Origin: Isohypsibius dastychi
Lineage: Eukaryota; Tardigrada; Eutardigrada; Parachela; Isohypsibiidae
DNA: 39,971 nucleotides
Assembly (NCBI GenBank): GCA_034696485.1
Contig: JAQIWT010000069.1
Location: 1 to 39,971, forward strand
Reading direction: 5' to 3'
Made by a program: the position numbers and the translations under genes. The notes below the pieces were generated by a model that saw nothing but the letters and a program-made list of their open reading frames with translations, did not search any database and was not told the origin of the DNA. Shown here one piece after another: positions 1-10,682 of this stretch; position 1 is the first letter of the stretch, and each line of letters starts with the position of its first letter.

Positions 1-632
1 GAGAATTATCATACTGAGAGACAGAGCTTCAGTAATTACAACTATGAAGTCAAGCTTCGATTATCAGCCTATATGGCACGAGCTGATACCACTCCGCTCC
101 GCTGACGCTTCGCTATGTGGCAAATCGACCGCACTCAACGAAATTCGAACAGCGGTAACGCAACTTTCCCAGAAACACGTGATGTTCGGGAAAGACAATG
201 ACAGATCGGAAGAGGGGATTTCAGCAAGGCTGTATCTGCAGCCTTGGATTTCAGTCTCACCCATTGTTCTTAAGTGTCTTAGCCAAACAAAGACGCAAAA
301 GCCTGTATAGCTAAGCTGAAATTAATTAAATGTTGCCTATCTGGAAAGTATCTCTTTCTATCCTATATCGAGCTGGGACTCTTTTCAGAGACTTCGATTA
401 CGTTCGTTTTGATAAAGTAGCGATCACAAAATTATTTCTTCGTTGGACAGCATACAGAATATTCTAAGTGAAAGTTAAGTGTCGGTCTAAAAATGATGAA
501 AGAAAACGTGTGTTGCTGTTTACAATGGTACAAATAGCTGGAATTCTCGTATCCAAATTCAGCTAACGTCAACAAAATAACATTCACATCATTACAAAAA
601 GATGTTCTTACGATAACAAAGATTCCATGGCC
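1..632. other. No gene recognised; 3' flank of HDAC3
   Basis: I see no convincing coding exon here. An open frame at 44-310 (+) matches nothing I know and has an overlapping open frame on the other strand. The right end should contain the 3' UTR of the leftward HDAC3 gene, whose stop is at 633. I found no canonical AATAAA for it. Confidence 0.4.
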
Positions 633-2341
633 TCAAGCCATATCTTCCATCATATTATCATCATCAAAATCCTCTGACATGGGCGAGTTATTTTCAGCGT
701 TGTCCGCATCCTCATTCACCAACGCATCGACATTCAGGAGTTCAGGTGGAACATCGTGCCTGTAAGAAATAATTCTTAAACGTATTTTGAACAACGAAGA
801 AAATGAAAAGGTTGCACAGGAGAATTAAACTGAGCGGTTCACTTAATCTTACATATGGACACTGGGAGCATAATTCAGATTTCGGAGATTCTCATGAACG
901 TGACGAACAATAGACTCCAAATACTGACGGTTATTCTGATTTTCAGACATCTGAAGTTCGGGATGAAGATTGAAATCCGGTCGGAAAGCTTCCCAGTATT
1001 CAATAATGGGCAGTTCGTTGTTCAGTTCGGTATCAACCAGAAGGGATGTTTCGTATGTCCAGCAGCGCGCTACATTCCTTACAGTGTACCCTCCGCCTCC
1101 TGTCAAGAACAAAATTATAACAAAACAGAAGGAAAAAGTATAACAAAACACCTAGCACTAAAATTGGCATATTAAATTTCTTCATATATTCCACGCATTT
1201 CCCATGTCCTTTGATCGTCAGCGAGAAGCTACCAAGTCGATCCCCAGCCAATGAATCCGCTCCACATTGCAAGACAATCGCAGAGGGTTGGAAAAAATGC
1301 ATGACTTTATCCATGACCGGCTTGAAAACCTGATCAAAATAGGAATCGTCGTCGATCCCCTGTTTCAGCGGAACGTTGACGGAATAGTATTTTCCGGCGT
1401 CACTTCCGGTTTCGTACATGTCGCCCGTTCCGGGAAAGAATCTCTCACCATAACGGTGGAAACTGACCGTCATAACGCGATCGCATAGATAAAATGCCTC
1501 CTGCACTCCATCGCCGTGGTGGATGTCGATATCAATATAAATAACTCGCTGATGATACCTAAAAGAAAGTAATGGCGTCTGATATCTTGCGAAAGATTTC
1601 AACAGCCCGAGCAGTTGTCGTCTCAGAAGCGCCACACACCATAAACATATCATAAGTTACGCTGTACCTTAAAAGCTCAAGTATGGCCAAAACGATATCG
1701 TTGACATAACAAAATCCGGAAGCTTCCACCTTTTTGGCATGATGAAGTCCCCCAGCCCAGTTTACAGCAATATCGTGTGCTCCAGTATTCAACGTCCTCG
1801 CTCCATCTAGCGATCCTCCCGTGTATATAGAGCAATAATCAAACAATCCAGGAAAGACAGGACAATCGTCGCCAACCATGAAGTTTGCCAGCACTCCAAC
1901 CTTGGCGAATTCCTGCACCGTCGATGGAGTCACAGTGCTCAAGAATTTTATGTATTCCCGGGAATGGAACTTCTCCATATCGATCTGAGACGCTCGATGT
2001 GGTTTGTAAACGTCCATCTTTTCATCCAGCTTGTAGCTGACGACTAAGGAATGCGTCAAAGCGAGCCGATGTGGTTTCATGGGATGATTTGGTCCATAAT
2101 GGAAGTTACCAACCATCGGATCGTGAAAGTATGCAACCCGCTTCGATCCCTTGTTTCGACGGCTGAACTGCTGAAGTCGCTCAGTACGCACCGGTTCCCG
2201 ATCGGATTCCGGTTCTAAAATTGCAAGTTTGAATTTTCTGGACAAATACGAGGTTTCTTCGAAGAGATTACCTGAACCTGAGACTTTCGCTCCAACTCCG
2301 CTACTTTCACCCCGATCAGATCCAGTTGCGCTCGGCATCAT
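633..2341 (-). CDS. HDAC3: Histone deacetylase 3-like (class I HDAC), four exons
   Basis: This is a zinc-dependent class I lysine deacetylase, the catalytic subunit of NCoR/SMRT-type nuclear corepressors. Exons on the minus strand are 2341-1668, 1558-1152, 1099-853 and 759-633, and all phases join to give 484 aa. The His-His dyad is in AGGLHHAKK near residue 200. Zinc ligands are in [11 protein letters not shown] near 236-238 and in CGADSL near 324. The catalytic Tyr is in [18 protein letters not shown]3-specific text includes [12 protein letters not shown] and ENQNNRQYL, and the acidic tail ends EDM-A. The family normally starts just before VAYFxDP, but here about 68 residues precede it, Ser/Gly-rich and then basic (RRNKGSKR). 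Bases 2271-2215 (57 nt) inside this extension have GT-AG ends and no in-frame stop, so a 465-aa form is possible. The class I catalytic core is certain; HDAC3 rather than HDAC1/2 is very likely. Confidence 0.95.
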
Positions 2342-2832
2342 CGAGCCCGAATAGGAAATAATATCACGAATATTGTGCAGTCGTCGACAACGAAAATGGT
2401 GCGAAGTTCTTTGTTTTCAAAACAGCATCGAATATCTTGTCGCCAAATCAATCCGCTCACTTTTCGAGGGGACACGTACTTCGTTAAGTAGGGGGCACAC
2501 TCCGGCAGGGGGTACTACGTGGCCACTGTCCAGCCGACTTATCCTATGTTCGGTGATGATATTCGGGATTGATCACCGAGCTCGTTCGAAGTGCTCAAAA
2601 ATAAAGTAATCACTACTATGTTGTTCATTTTCACTGTTTTCAGGTGAGATTATGAAGTTCAACACAAAAACGTTCTTCATTGACTAAAATTTACCATGCC
2701 ATTGGCTTTTATGCTCCACAAACAATATCATGGGTACGAAAGAAATTCCCATCTTTCAAAAAACAAAAGACGAGTTTCCGTCTTACGGACAACAATAACA
2801 ACAACACTGTATATACAGTGACCACGAGTATA
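2342..2832. other. Intergenic, HDAC3 promoter side and GIN-gene 3' side
   Basis: No gene recognised. The left part should hold the HDAC3 promoter and 5' UTR, and the right part the 3' UTR of the GIN-domain gene. The only structure I see is the 16-base palindrome at 2805-2820, listed separately. Confidence 0.4.
2805..2820. repeat. 16-base perfect palindrome
   Basis: CACTGT-ATAT-ACAGTG is a perfect inverted repeat lying 13 bases beyond the stop codon of the GIN-domain gene. In that gene's transcript it could form a short 3' UTR stem-loop. A chance occurrence is also possible. Confidence 0.5.
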
Positions 2833-3561
2833 TTATGGTGTCCATTGTGTATCGATCTCAAACTCGTTTCTGGAAACCGTTCCTGACCCGGTGATTTGTT
2901 GCGAAACTTGTGGATTTCCTCCATACTGCACATTTCCGGATCCAGCAATCCACACTGTCAAATCATTTTCGCAGTAAATCTGGACATCTCCCGAAGAATA
3001 TATGGCAACATTCACTTGTTGAGCCCTTAGTTTCTGTCCGAAAAACGAGCCCGACCCGCTGATAGCGATGTTGACATTCTTCGCCTTTCCATTAATATTC
3101 AAATCACCCGATCCGCTCAACACCGCATTGATATTATTCACAAGAACCGGCAGAAAGACACCTCCTGAACCGCTGATTGTCACTTGCAAATCGTTCCCAG
3201 TCAATGAAGGCTCCACACTGAATGTTCCAGACGCGCTGTTGACAATATTTGCTAGAATCTTCGCCGTGACAAAGACTCGAATGGGGCTGGAAACTGATAC
3301 GGAGACGCCTTCCTTGAAGGAGATCCCCAGTTTGCTGCTCTGAACTGTTGTTTCGATCAAAGGTACCACAGAAGCATCAGCTTCGATTCGTACTTTCTGG
3401 TCCTTCCAGTCTTTTCCAAAGGTGACGGAAACAATGAAAGGTCCGTCATTTGAAATGCTGCTAAAGAGTCTCTGGACGTCACGGTTTTCGATAATTTGTT
3501 CAGAGTTCACTCCAAAAACGACCAGAGCCAAAAAAAAACAGAACCGTAATGTCATTGTCAC
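2833..3561 (-). CDS. Secreted GIN/DUF2807 (auto-transporter adhesin head-like) repeat protein, intronless
   Basis: A 242-aa single-exon protein. The N-terminus is a clear signal peptide (MTMTLRFCFFLALVVFGVNS), so it is exported. The body is a beta-solenoid-like repeat in which a (hydrophobic)-x-GSG turn recurs about every 18-20 residues: TISGSGGV, VLSGSGDL, AISGSGSF, YSSGDV, WIAGSGNV, QITGSGTV. This spacing, with the N-terminal beta strands (SVTFGKDWKDQKVRIEAD), is what I know as the DUF2807 or 'auto-transporter adhesin head GIN domain' family, common in Bacteroidetes. There is no transmembrane segment or GPI tail. The lack of introns contrasts with all the large neighbouring genes. Function is unknown; an extracellular binding or matrix role is inference. 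The start is supported by the signal peptide directly after it. Confidence 0.8.
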   Translation of the reverse strand: MTMTLRFCFFLALVVFGVNSEQIIENRDVQRLFSSISNDGPFIVSVTFGKDWKDQKVRIEADASVVPLIETTVQSSKLGISFKEGVSVSVSSPIRVFVTAKILANIVNSASGTFSVEPSLTGNDLQVTISGSGGVFLPVLVNNINAVLSGSGDLNINGKAKNVNIAISGSGSFFGQKLRAQQVNVAIYSSGDVQIYCENDLTVWIAGSGNVQYGGNPQVSQQITGSGTVSRNEFEIDTQWTP

Positions 3562-3677
3562 AAAAAGTGGCCTTCACTCTTGCAAACATATACAAACCCG
3601 CCACAGACCTTCTCCGCGGTATTCCGAACCAGAGGTGTTGGACAACGCAATTAAACTGGTTTTCTTTTCACCGAATG

Positions 3678-3683
3678 TTTATT
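3678..3683 (-). terminator. Polyadenylation signal (AATAAA, minus strand)
   Basis: TTTATT on the plus strand reads AATAAA on the minus strand, about 110 bases beyond the stop of the small secreted-peptide gene at 3792. It supports that gene being transcribed leftwards. Confidence 0.5.
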
Positions 3684-3791
3684 TACTTTGCTCAAAGTGT
3701 CAAAGGAAATTATTTCGCTAAATCAACCTGACATCAAGATTTAAAGAGAATACAGAAGTCGCGTTATGCCCAAAGGGTTAATGAAATACAG

Positions 3792-4034
3792 TCAACCGAC
3801 GGCAACAAGGACAGATAACAAGCTAGCAGCGCCACCTTTTCCGAGAAGTTCCGGCACAGATTGGAGCAGAGTTTGATTAGCTGGACTCAATGTTCCCGCG
3901 GTAGTTGAATCTGAAGTTGAGATAGAAGTCACATCTTGCTCAATCTCTGAAATCACAGAAGTAAACACCATAGCAATAAATAACAACATGAGCCACATTA
4001 TTCGGACGCTCGTGGTTGGTGCACCGGTGATCAT
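3792..4034 (-). CDS. Small secreted or GPI-anchored peptide, unknown function
   Basis: An 80-aa frame from 4034, or 68 aa if translation starts at the Met at 3998 just before the signal peptide core (MWLMLLFIAMVFTSVIS). The mature part is only about 45 residues, rich in Ser and Thr (SISTSDSTTAG), with one N-glycosylation sequon (NQT). It ends in a hydrophobic stretch (ASLLSVLVAVG) preceded by small residues, which resembles a GPI-attachment tail. A minus-strand AATAAA lies about 110 bases downstream. It sits just upstream of the GIN-domain gene in the same direction, so the two secreted products may share expression. I do not recognise a family. An upstream exon cannot be excluded. Confidence 0.5.
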   Translation of the reverse strand: MITGAPTTSVRIMWLMLLFIAMVFTSVISEIEQDVTSISTSDSTTAGTLSPANQTLLQSVPELLGKGGAASLLSVLVAVG

Positions 4035-4757
4035 GTTTTACTTGAAGAAAAACATCTTGGAAAAAGACTTTCGAAAGCATGCGTGCTCTTCAAATTTACG
4101 ATGACACAGGTAAAATTTTCTTCCCACTCGTTTGATATGGAAATAACCAATAACTTAGGTTACGTATTGCGTAAGGATGTTTTGGCCTGTGCCGCCTCGG
4201 TGTCCAGCGCTAAAATAATTGCGATGGCCAAGTCACTGCGACTTCGTGACCTTGCTCGCGTAATAATCCACACATTCGTAAAATCATGAATTTTGACAGA
4301 ATTTATTGTGTAATTAGTCATCAGAAAGAAAAATCTGGTCGTTGTCGTTGGCGACTAGCGAGATTATCTTTCCATCCAACCAGTACAACAAGGTTGATAT
4401 CCGGCTCTGATTGCAACCAACAACCGCGCAATTCATAGTAACTGCTCTTCTTACCTCAAGGTCTGACCGTATCATAGTAATCTTACCTACAGAATAGATG
4501 CAACATGCACAGCGCAATAGATCTCAACGAACAAACCCCCTCAAATAATTAAAGTAAAGACGAGCACCTCCTCATCTGTTTCATCCAAACGTGTGTATCG
4601 TTGGTTCAGTTACCAGTTGGGTGCGCTGAAAACCGGACTATCTTTTTCCGGTCGGTTGTTCATTTTGCGTGATTCTCCCTCAGTTCTGCGGAAATAATAT
4701 TTCATCAACCAAATGACGGATTCTAAATGTTAGAAACGTCTTGATCAAGGAACTGAA
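4035..4757. other. Intergenic, with one doubtful short minus-strand exon
   Basis: This lies between the small-peptide gene (leftward) and the chitin-binding gene (rightward), so it should contain both promoters. A minus-strand frame ends at 4314 with AATAAA seven bases beyond it (4307-4302). It could be a short 3' exon, but I see no family and no supporting upstream exon. Nothing else is recognised. Confidence 0.35.
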
Positions 4758-7700
4758 ATGATGCTGTGTTTTGTGTTCAACATTCCGTGGACGCCGGTAT
4801 CATTGTTGTTATTTCTGGATGTTATCCTTTCCGTAAGTCGTATACTCCTCGTAAATAATAAATGGTAATGATAAATACTTTGGTCAAAAACCGTTACCGG
4901 CATTCCCATCGACGCATTTTCATTCAGTTTGAAGCTACATGACCTTTCAGAACGTTTAGGTGTCAACGGTTACTCTACGTATTCATATACATACTTACCA
5001 GTAGACATAGGTAGATAAAAGAAAAATGATTGTTGAATGGCACAGCTTAACTGCAGACCACACTACTGTATAAAATACCGAATAATAAGTACAGCATCAT
5101 ACTGAATTACTAAAGAATACTGTGTATGTTGCCTAATAACTCCCGCTAGAAAATTCATTCGAACCATCGTTTTATATAGGCTGAAGTAATTCAATATTCA
5201 AAGCTTCTTCTATCCAACTGAATATGTTTCCAGATAGAATAAGTTTTCCTATGATAAGTGTCAGCTGTCGGACAATGCGTTGACATTCTGTTTGAACGGG
5301 CAGTATGTTTTGCAAAATTCAGGATATTGGTATCGCAGTATTGTGTTGCAGCAACAAAAAACTTACAACATTCCACAACCAGAAGGATTACAACCAGAAG
5401 GATTATCAAATCTAGACGTCCCGTATCAACGTGAGTTCTCTGTTGCCCTGGACTCATCACACCAAAGCCAACAAAATCAACAGCAGCCACATCATGCCAG
5501 CTTTTCCAGACCTGATTCCTCAAATTCTCTGCCAAACCCCGGCTCAAGCAAGGTGGATCCAAATGCACCCTCTTGCAGCGGGAAAGGTGGCTTTTTTGCA
5601 GATTACGCACAAAACTGCCGGGTATATTATCGATGCAGTCCAAGTGGACGAATGTCCCGCTTCGAATGTCCCACGAACTACATTTTCTCTGAAAACGCAA
5701 AGCGTTGTGATCCAGCGGACCGAGTAACATGTGGATCCAAAGGTAATCAAGAACAAGGACAATCAAACGTAAAGACTACACTCCGTTAAGAAATTTACTG
5801 GAAAACTCCCATGTTAAGTCTACGAGAGTTTTCCAGTAAATTACTGAACGAAGTGTATCCTGCCTGCATCTGGGTACCCAAATCTGGCGGATATCCCAAA
5901 CGCTTGGGCAAGACCTGTTGTGGAGGAAACTGCACCACCACTTCTGAGTGCCTATGAACCCTTGATTGGGTTAGTTAGTGAACAACCCGAACTACTACAA
6001 GCGGCGAACATCAGAATCATGGTAAGTAAAGCACATCGTTGCTGAAAACAGTATGTTTAAACCTCATACAGTATCGGACGTCCGAACCAAAGGAACCCAC
6101 GTAAGAACCCAAAAATACAGAACTGAATGCTTTCAGGGTGAGCCCAGAACAGTGCCGCTTGATATTGATCCTGATATTTGTATCGGACGACCCAACCAGT
6201 ATGTTGCTGACGCTGACACGGGATGCAAAGGTGAGCCTCATTTGTTATTTTTACTTAGTATAGCAGATGCCGAATGTTCGTATTATTTCCTTGGCTTTCC
6301 CATAGGATACATTCAGTGTGGGATAAAAACAGGAGCCCCCTTCGTTTCTTACATGTGCCCCGAACTGATGCGTTTCGACACGAAAACCAACCAGTGTCTT
6401 CCGCGGAGTCACGTCCGCTGTATAGAGGCTGAGTTTCTCTTTCCTGTAAGACTTCCTGGAAGTGGTCATCCAGAAGCTAACTTTCTAGCGAACAAGTTAT
6501 TTCTAGCGAACCTTTGGCCCAACGTTGACCACTCAAGCCGGGCAGAACATGGGATTCAATATGGTGTCAAGAACCGGATCGTTCGTCACAGAGATGCCTC
6601 TGTCTATCAGCAACCCCTCCACCAGCAAAATGACCAACGTTTCCCCGTGTGCAGGAAAAGTTGGTATCTTCGTTCCAGATTATTCACTGAAATGTCGAGT
6701 AAGAGAAGAATGCTCAAAAAGAATCATGAATGATTCGTGCATTACGTAGGTCTATTACTACTGCAACAATGACAACACGTTCATCAATCTGACATGTCCA
6801 TCTGAAGTAAGACGGTCCCCGTGAAGTTTACTCGTATTAACCACGTTATTCTCTACTATACAGATGATATTCAATTCTGCTTTGCAAAGTTGTGACTTCT
6901 ACCAAACTGCCCCAGAATGCAGGTCGCCGATTCCTACGCCTCAAAAAATGAGCGAGCCAGCACCTGCAAAGTCAGCTGAATCCCGACATCAAGCTTCTCC
7001 CTGGACTAATCCATTACCGCGTTTTCGCTCATTGATACCTCAAATTACCGCAGTTCGTTCATCACCTGGATTACCTACGCTAGAAATGCCAACTGGATTC
7101 CAGAAACCCGCATCACAACCACGCCCAAGTCCGCTCAAGAGCTCAGTGGTGAACTACGGTCAGATGGCTAAATCGGCGCCACAGATAAATCAGCCAAATC
7201 CGGCGTTCTTTGAGGGATTTAAAGGATATGATGCGGTCGGAGTCGCTGATAGTTTCTTGAACCGGGTTCACACTGGCAATCCATTTGTTAAGCCTGCTCA
7301 CGGCATTGCACCTCCGGTGGTCTATCAAACTGCGAGAAAACACGGAAATACAGTCCCCGGAGCGCCGGTGACTGTATATGAGGCAGAATGTGGCCAGGAG
7401 CCGGGAACCATTGCTTATTACATAGAACCAGAGTCGGGATGCCGGTAAGAACAACAAAGCTTGAGTTTTTTGTCAGACCTCATCAGACCCGGTGAATTCT
7501 TGTTTTAATTTTGACAATTGTGATCTCATGGTTTCGGTTTCAGCATCTGGCATCTTTGTCACCCGAACATGACGATGGAAACATATTCTTGCCCTCCGGG
7601 AGAAGTTTTCGTACACGAGGCAAGAGCATGCATTTCTAATCAACTAGCGTTCTGCATGGATCCCATCTCAAGTGACGCGAAAGATATTCTGCACCGAAAC

Positions 7701-8077
7701 TGGGAAGGAACCACTTTAGCGCCGGTAGACACGAACAAGATCGTACATGACTTGTTAGAATTTTACCGTGTTGATTGTAACAACGCTCTTGATTGTAGCC
7801 CCCAACTCATCTGCCGACAACAATTGCATCCGCTCCGCTCCAGGAAACCAGCACCATGTCCCCAAACAGCGTTACTGTAAAACCGAAATGCGCACCGGGA
7901 GTAACGGGCTTGTATGGGGATGTATCGGCACAGTGCCAGAAATATTATGAATGCCATATCGACGGAACTCAATTTAATCATGCATGTCCAGGAAATTTGA
8001 AATTTAATTCACACCTAAAAGCCTGCGATTGGGCAGAATATGTTGATGCTAGCTGTAATGAATTCAAAGGTGGGTGA
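4758..8077 (+). CDS. Secreted protein with five chitin-binding type-2 (peritrophin-A, CBM14) domains, ten exons
   Basis: Probably a chitin-binding protein of cuticle or gut matrix. Exon model: 4758-4832, 5265-5768, 5854-6021, 6137-6230, 6306-6445, 6507-6698, 6750-6806, 6864-7444, 7544-7724, 7799-8077, giving 756 aa with all phases matching. Exon 1 encodes a 25-residue hydrophobic signal peptide (SLLLFLDVILS). Five six-Cys domains follow, separated by Pro/Gln/Ser/Thr-rich linkers; examples are CRVYYRCSPSGRMSRFEC, CGIKTGAPFVSYMC, VYYYCNNDNTFINLTC, CHPNMTMETYSC and CQKYYECHIDGTQ. Several domains are split by introns inside the Cys pattern. The joins of exons 1-2 and 9-10 are the least certain; an alternative exon 9 donor is at 7743. 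The last exon may also use a donor at 8072 and continue. Intron 2 is a hairpin and intron 5 has a duplicated acceptor, listed separately. Confidence 0.85.
5777..5857. repeat. 32-base inverted repeat forming intron 2 of the chitin-binding gene
   Basis: Arms 5777-5808 and 5826-5857 are inverted copies, 29 of 32 bases matching, with the inner 17 bases perfect (core TTTACTGGAAAACTC). The loop is 17 bases. The inferred intron is 5769-5853 (85 nt), so the hairpin fills it. The right arm contains the acceptor AG and the first four bases of exon 3. Confidence 0.85.
6482..6511 (+). repeat. Tandem duplicated splice acceptor
   Basis: TTTCTAGCGAAC occurs at 6482-6493 and again at 6500-6511, 18 bases apart, at the end of intron 5 of the chitin-binding gene. 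Only the second copy gives an open frame. Use of the first would add 18 bases including an in-frame TAG. Confidence 0.7.
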
Positions 8078-10468
8078 TTAAAGATTGTACTGTTATTGCT
8101 CGTTTACCCTATAGTGCCCATTAAAAATTTAATAAGACATCCCCGACATCTCGACTGGTGGAGGAAATCATAAAACGTTTCACAGTCCACATCAACCATA
8201 TTACAGTACATATTTTCCACAAATCCAACGAATTAGTTTGAAATTAGAAATGCAATGATTTTACAATCGAGATATTCTTCTTCACCAAAGCGGGATAAAA
8301 ATGTTCTGATTTTCCACCCGGTCTGTTTTTTTGTCAACTGATAAAATTGCTGCAACATTTTAACAACGAGCACTATGGTAGGTTTCCTCTTTCGTCTTAT
8401 TTCACCAGACTCCCATTTCTAGAAAATCATAAAACCAAGAGAGCTGTTGTTGGCTGTTAGCAGAGGAAAGTGCGAAGTTCTGTAATTGGTTCCATTGATG
8501 GACTGCGCTCGCGACCCATGAAGTTTACCAGGAAGCATGAACCATTGAATTAACTAGCACAGGGAGAGTGTGATCATTAAGAATAACATTGGGTAAATGA
8601 TTTTCAGACGTCTGAACTTTTTTTCAACATCCGAAGAGAATGACGGAAATCGATTGAAAAAACAAAAGCCCGTTAAAACCTAATTTCCTTCTCAACGAAA
8701 GACAACACACGCTCTGGAAATCATTGAATTTACCAAAGCATAGTTCTCTAATTGGGGTAACACACGGTATATTCGTCTGAATTCGCGGTATTCAATCAGC
8801 GTAGAGATTTTCTGGGGAGCTGATTCTTACACATTTTTTTCATGTGAAAAATCTAGATTTCTAATAAACATGTCAACTGATCCGGACGAGATAGAAGGGC
8901 CGCTTTTGAGAAGGATAAACAAACGTGGCATGTTACCAAAAAACTTTAGTCCTTTTAATGGTGTTTCAAGTTGCATAATAATCGGCCTTCATTCATTTCA
9001 AAGAAGCGACGTCGTATCAGGATTTCAGAAGACTTATTTTTGAATAGGGTCAGCCATACATCATGCCAAAGGACGGAGAATTTATCCATATTCTCGGGAT
9101 AATCATGATGAATAGCGTTGCGTGACATTCTTCATTGCACCATAGGGGCGTTGGTTTTTTTCCCTTCAGCAGATAAGAGACTGATGCTCAGAATATGTCA
9201 CAAAAGAAAGATACAAACACATGAAAAAACAGAATTGGCTCATAAAATGTCATTTTTTCGTAATCAAGATCAAAGCTGCCATGAAATCTCACATTGTTGT
9301 CCATCTTATTGATTCAAGTAAAGAAGTAAAGAAGCTCATGTATAGATCTAGAATCAGATCTTACAAAGGCCTAGGATGTTTATTTTTACTGCAGAACAAA
9401 AAAATTCACTGCGAAAATATCCCTCTTACAATAATTTATTGCGACTTCCCCCAGAATCTCTGACAACAATGATTGATGAAAGTTGATTTCCAAATTCTTG
9501 AAGCTCAATTACATCTTTTTGAGCACGCAATAAATTAGCCTTCCAACGACGCGATGCGAGTTATTTATGACAGAGATTTCCTGTGTTTTTCCAAAGCAAC
9601 ACATCGGGAACTGCAGATTGCAGTCAAGGCCGATCCCGAGAAGCGTAACACGAAAGAGAGGGGTGAAGAGTCTCAAAAGGCGGTGGTCGAATGCGCGTTT
9701 CCGGTTGTCTCTAATGTTCCTCAACATGGCTGAATGGTATAATTGCGTGCAAAAGCCATAGGGGACTCCATTAATTACGGGTTGGAAAACGGGTCTCTTG
9801 TCGGTATCGGCGGGTAAACTGTTAATTTAGCCAATCATCAGGGTCTCGGGAGGCTGCGGCAGTTAGCGAGCTAGCATTGCCCAAAAATCACTCTCGGCGC
9901 TGGTAATCTCCATTAAGACGTGCCCCAGTCAGATCCGTCAACATTTTCTTTTCCTCATTCTCGTCAACGCAGCCAGAACGTCAAGTATTGAATTCTGGTC
10001 AACCCCTAAAGTAGATTGGGCCGGATCCACATTGTCTGCCCCTTCTAGAGAAGCTGTTGATTTGTTTTTTCGTGTCAACACGAACCTTGACCTCTCTGGG
10101 GGCAGCGCTATTTTCAAAAAGATTGTCGCTATACAGTTTTGGATTTCTGGAGCCCCAAAAGGAGGTTAATCCCGATTTGTTGTTGATTGGCAATTCGGTT
10201 ATTTTCAACACTGTCAGCTCGTTTTTTCGAACGGAAACGCTAAACCCGACAATTGTAAGAGACTACCAGCAACGGTACGGTAAACATTATATATTCACAT
10301 TATTTTATTATACTTATTATGTGATTGTTTCTTATAATACTTCCGACCGCGAGTCTGTTCGTTAGGGAATAGCTGCCTACAGTAGAATAAAGTAGTGGTT
10401 GGTGACCTTTTGTTTGTTACTAACACTACTATGGATTTTTACCAAACCCATTCTAGACAATGAATCGG

Positions 10469-10476
10469 TATAAAAG
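10469..10476 (+). promoter_or_regulatory. TATA box-like element
   Basis: TATAAAAG lies about 50-80 bases upstream of two overlapping ATGs at 10520 and 10548. It is a perfect TATA consensus inside the gene-poor tract, so a short transcript could begin near 10500. One element is weak evidence on its own. Confidence 0.3.
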
Positions 10477-10547
10477 TTGTTATATTGAATGAAAGTTAAG
10501 AAGCACTGTATTACTAACCATGCAGTGGCTGACAATCATCATTCACA

Positions 10548-10682
10548 ATGAAGCAGAACAATTTTGTTCCATCGCTGGAGGAAGTCCAGTTGCTCAATTT
10601 CAGATCACATAAACCGGAGCTCTGTAGTCTTGACGACATTCGTCGTAATGCAACTAATCCTCCGAAATACCATTTTACATAA
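10548..10682 (+). CDS. Possible 44-aa small protein, not recognised
   Basis: The frame opens with MKQNNFVPSLEEVQLLNF and ends KYHFT-stop. Its composition is that of an ordinary soluble, charged protein and unlike the surrounding AT-rich frames. It sits about 75 bases downstream of a perfect TATAAAAG. A different frame starting at ATG 10520 overlaps it, so which one is used, if either, is unclear. No family, signal peptide or membrane segment is visible. Confidence 0.25.
   Translation: MKQNNFVPSLEEVQLLNFRSHKPELCSLDDIRRNATNPPKYHFT

Noticed and set aside
855-1488. Plus-strand open frames across the HDAC3 exons
   Set aside because: They are exact antisense shadows of HDAC3 coding exons, whose motifs are unmistakable.
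10057-10365. 102-aa plus-strand open frame in the gene desert
   Set aside because: No family, AT-rich end full of Tyr/Ile/Phe codons, and no splice or promoter support.
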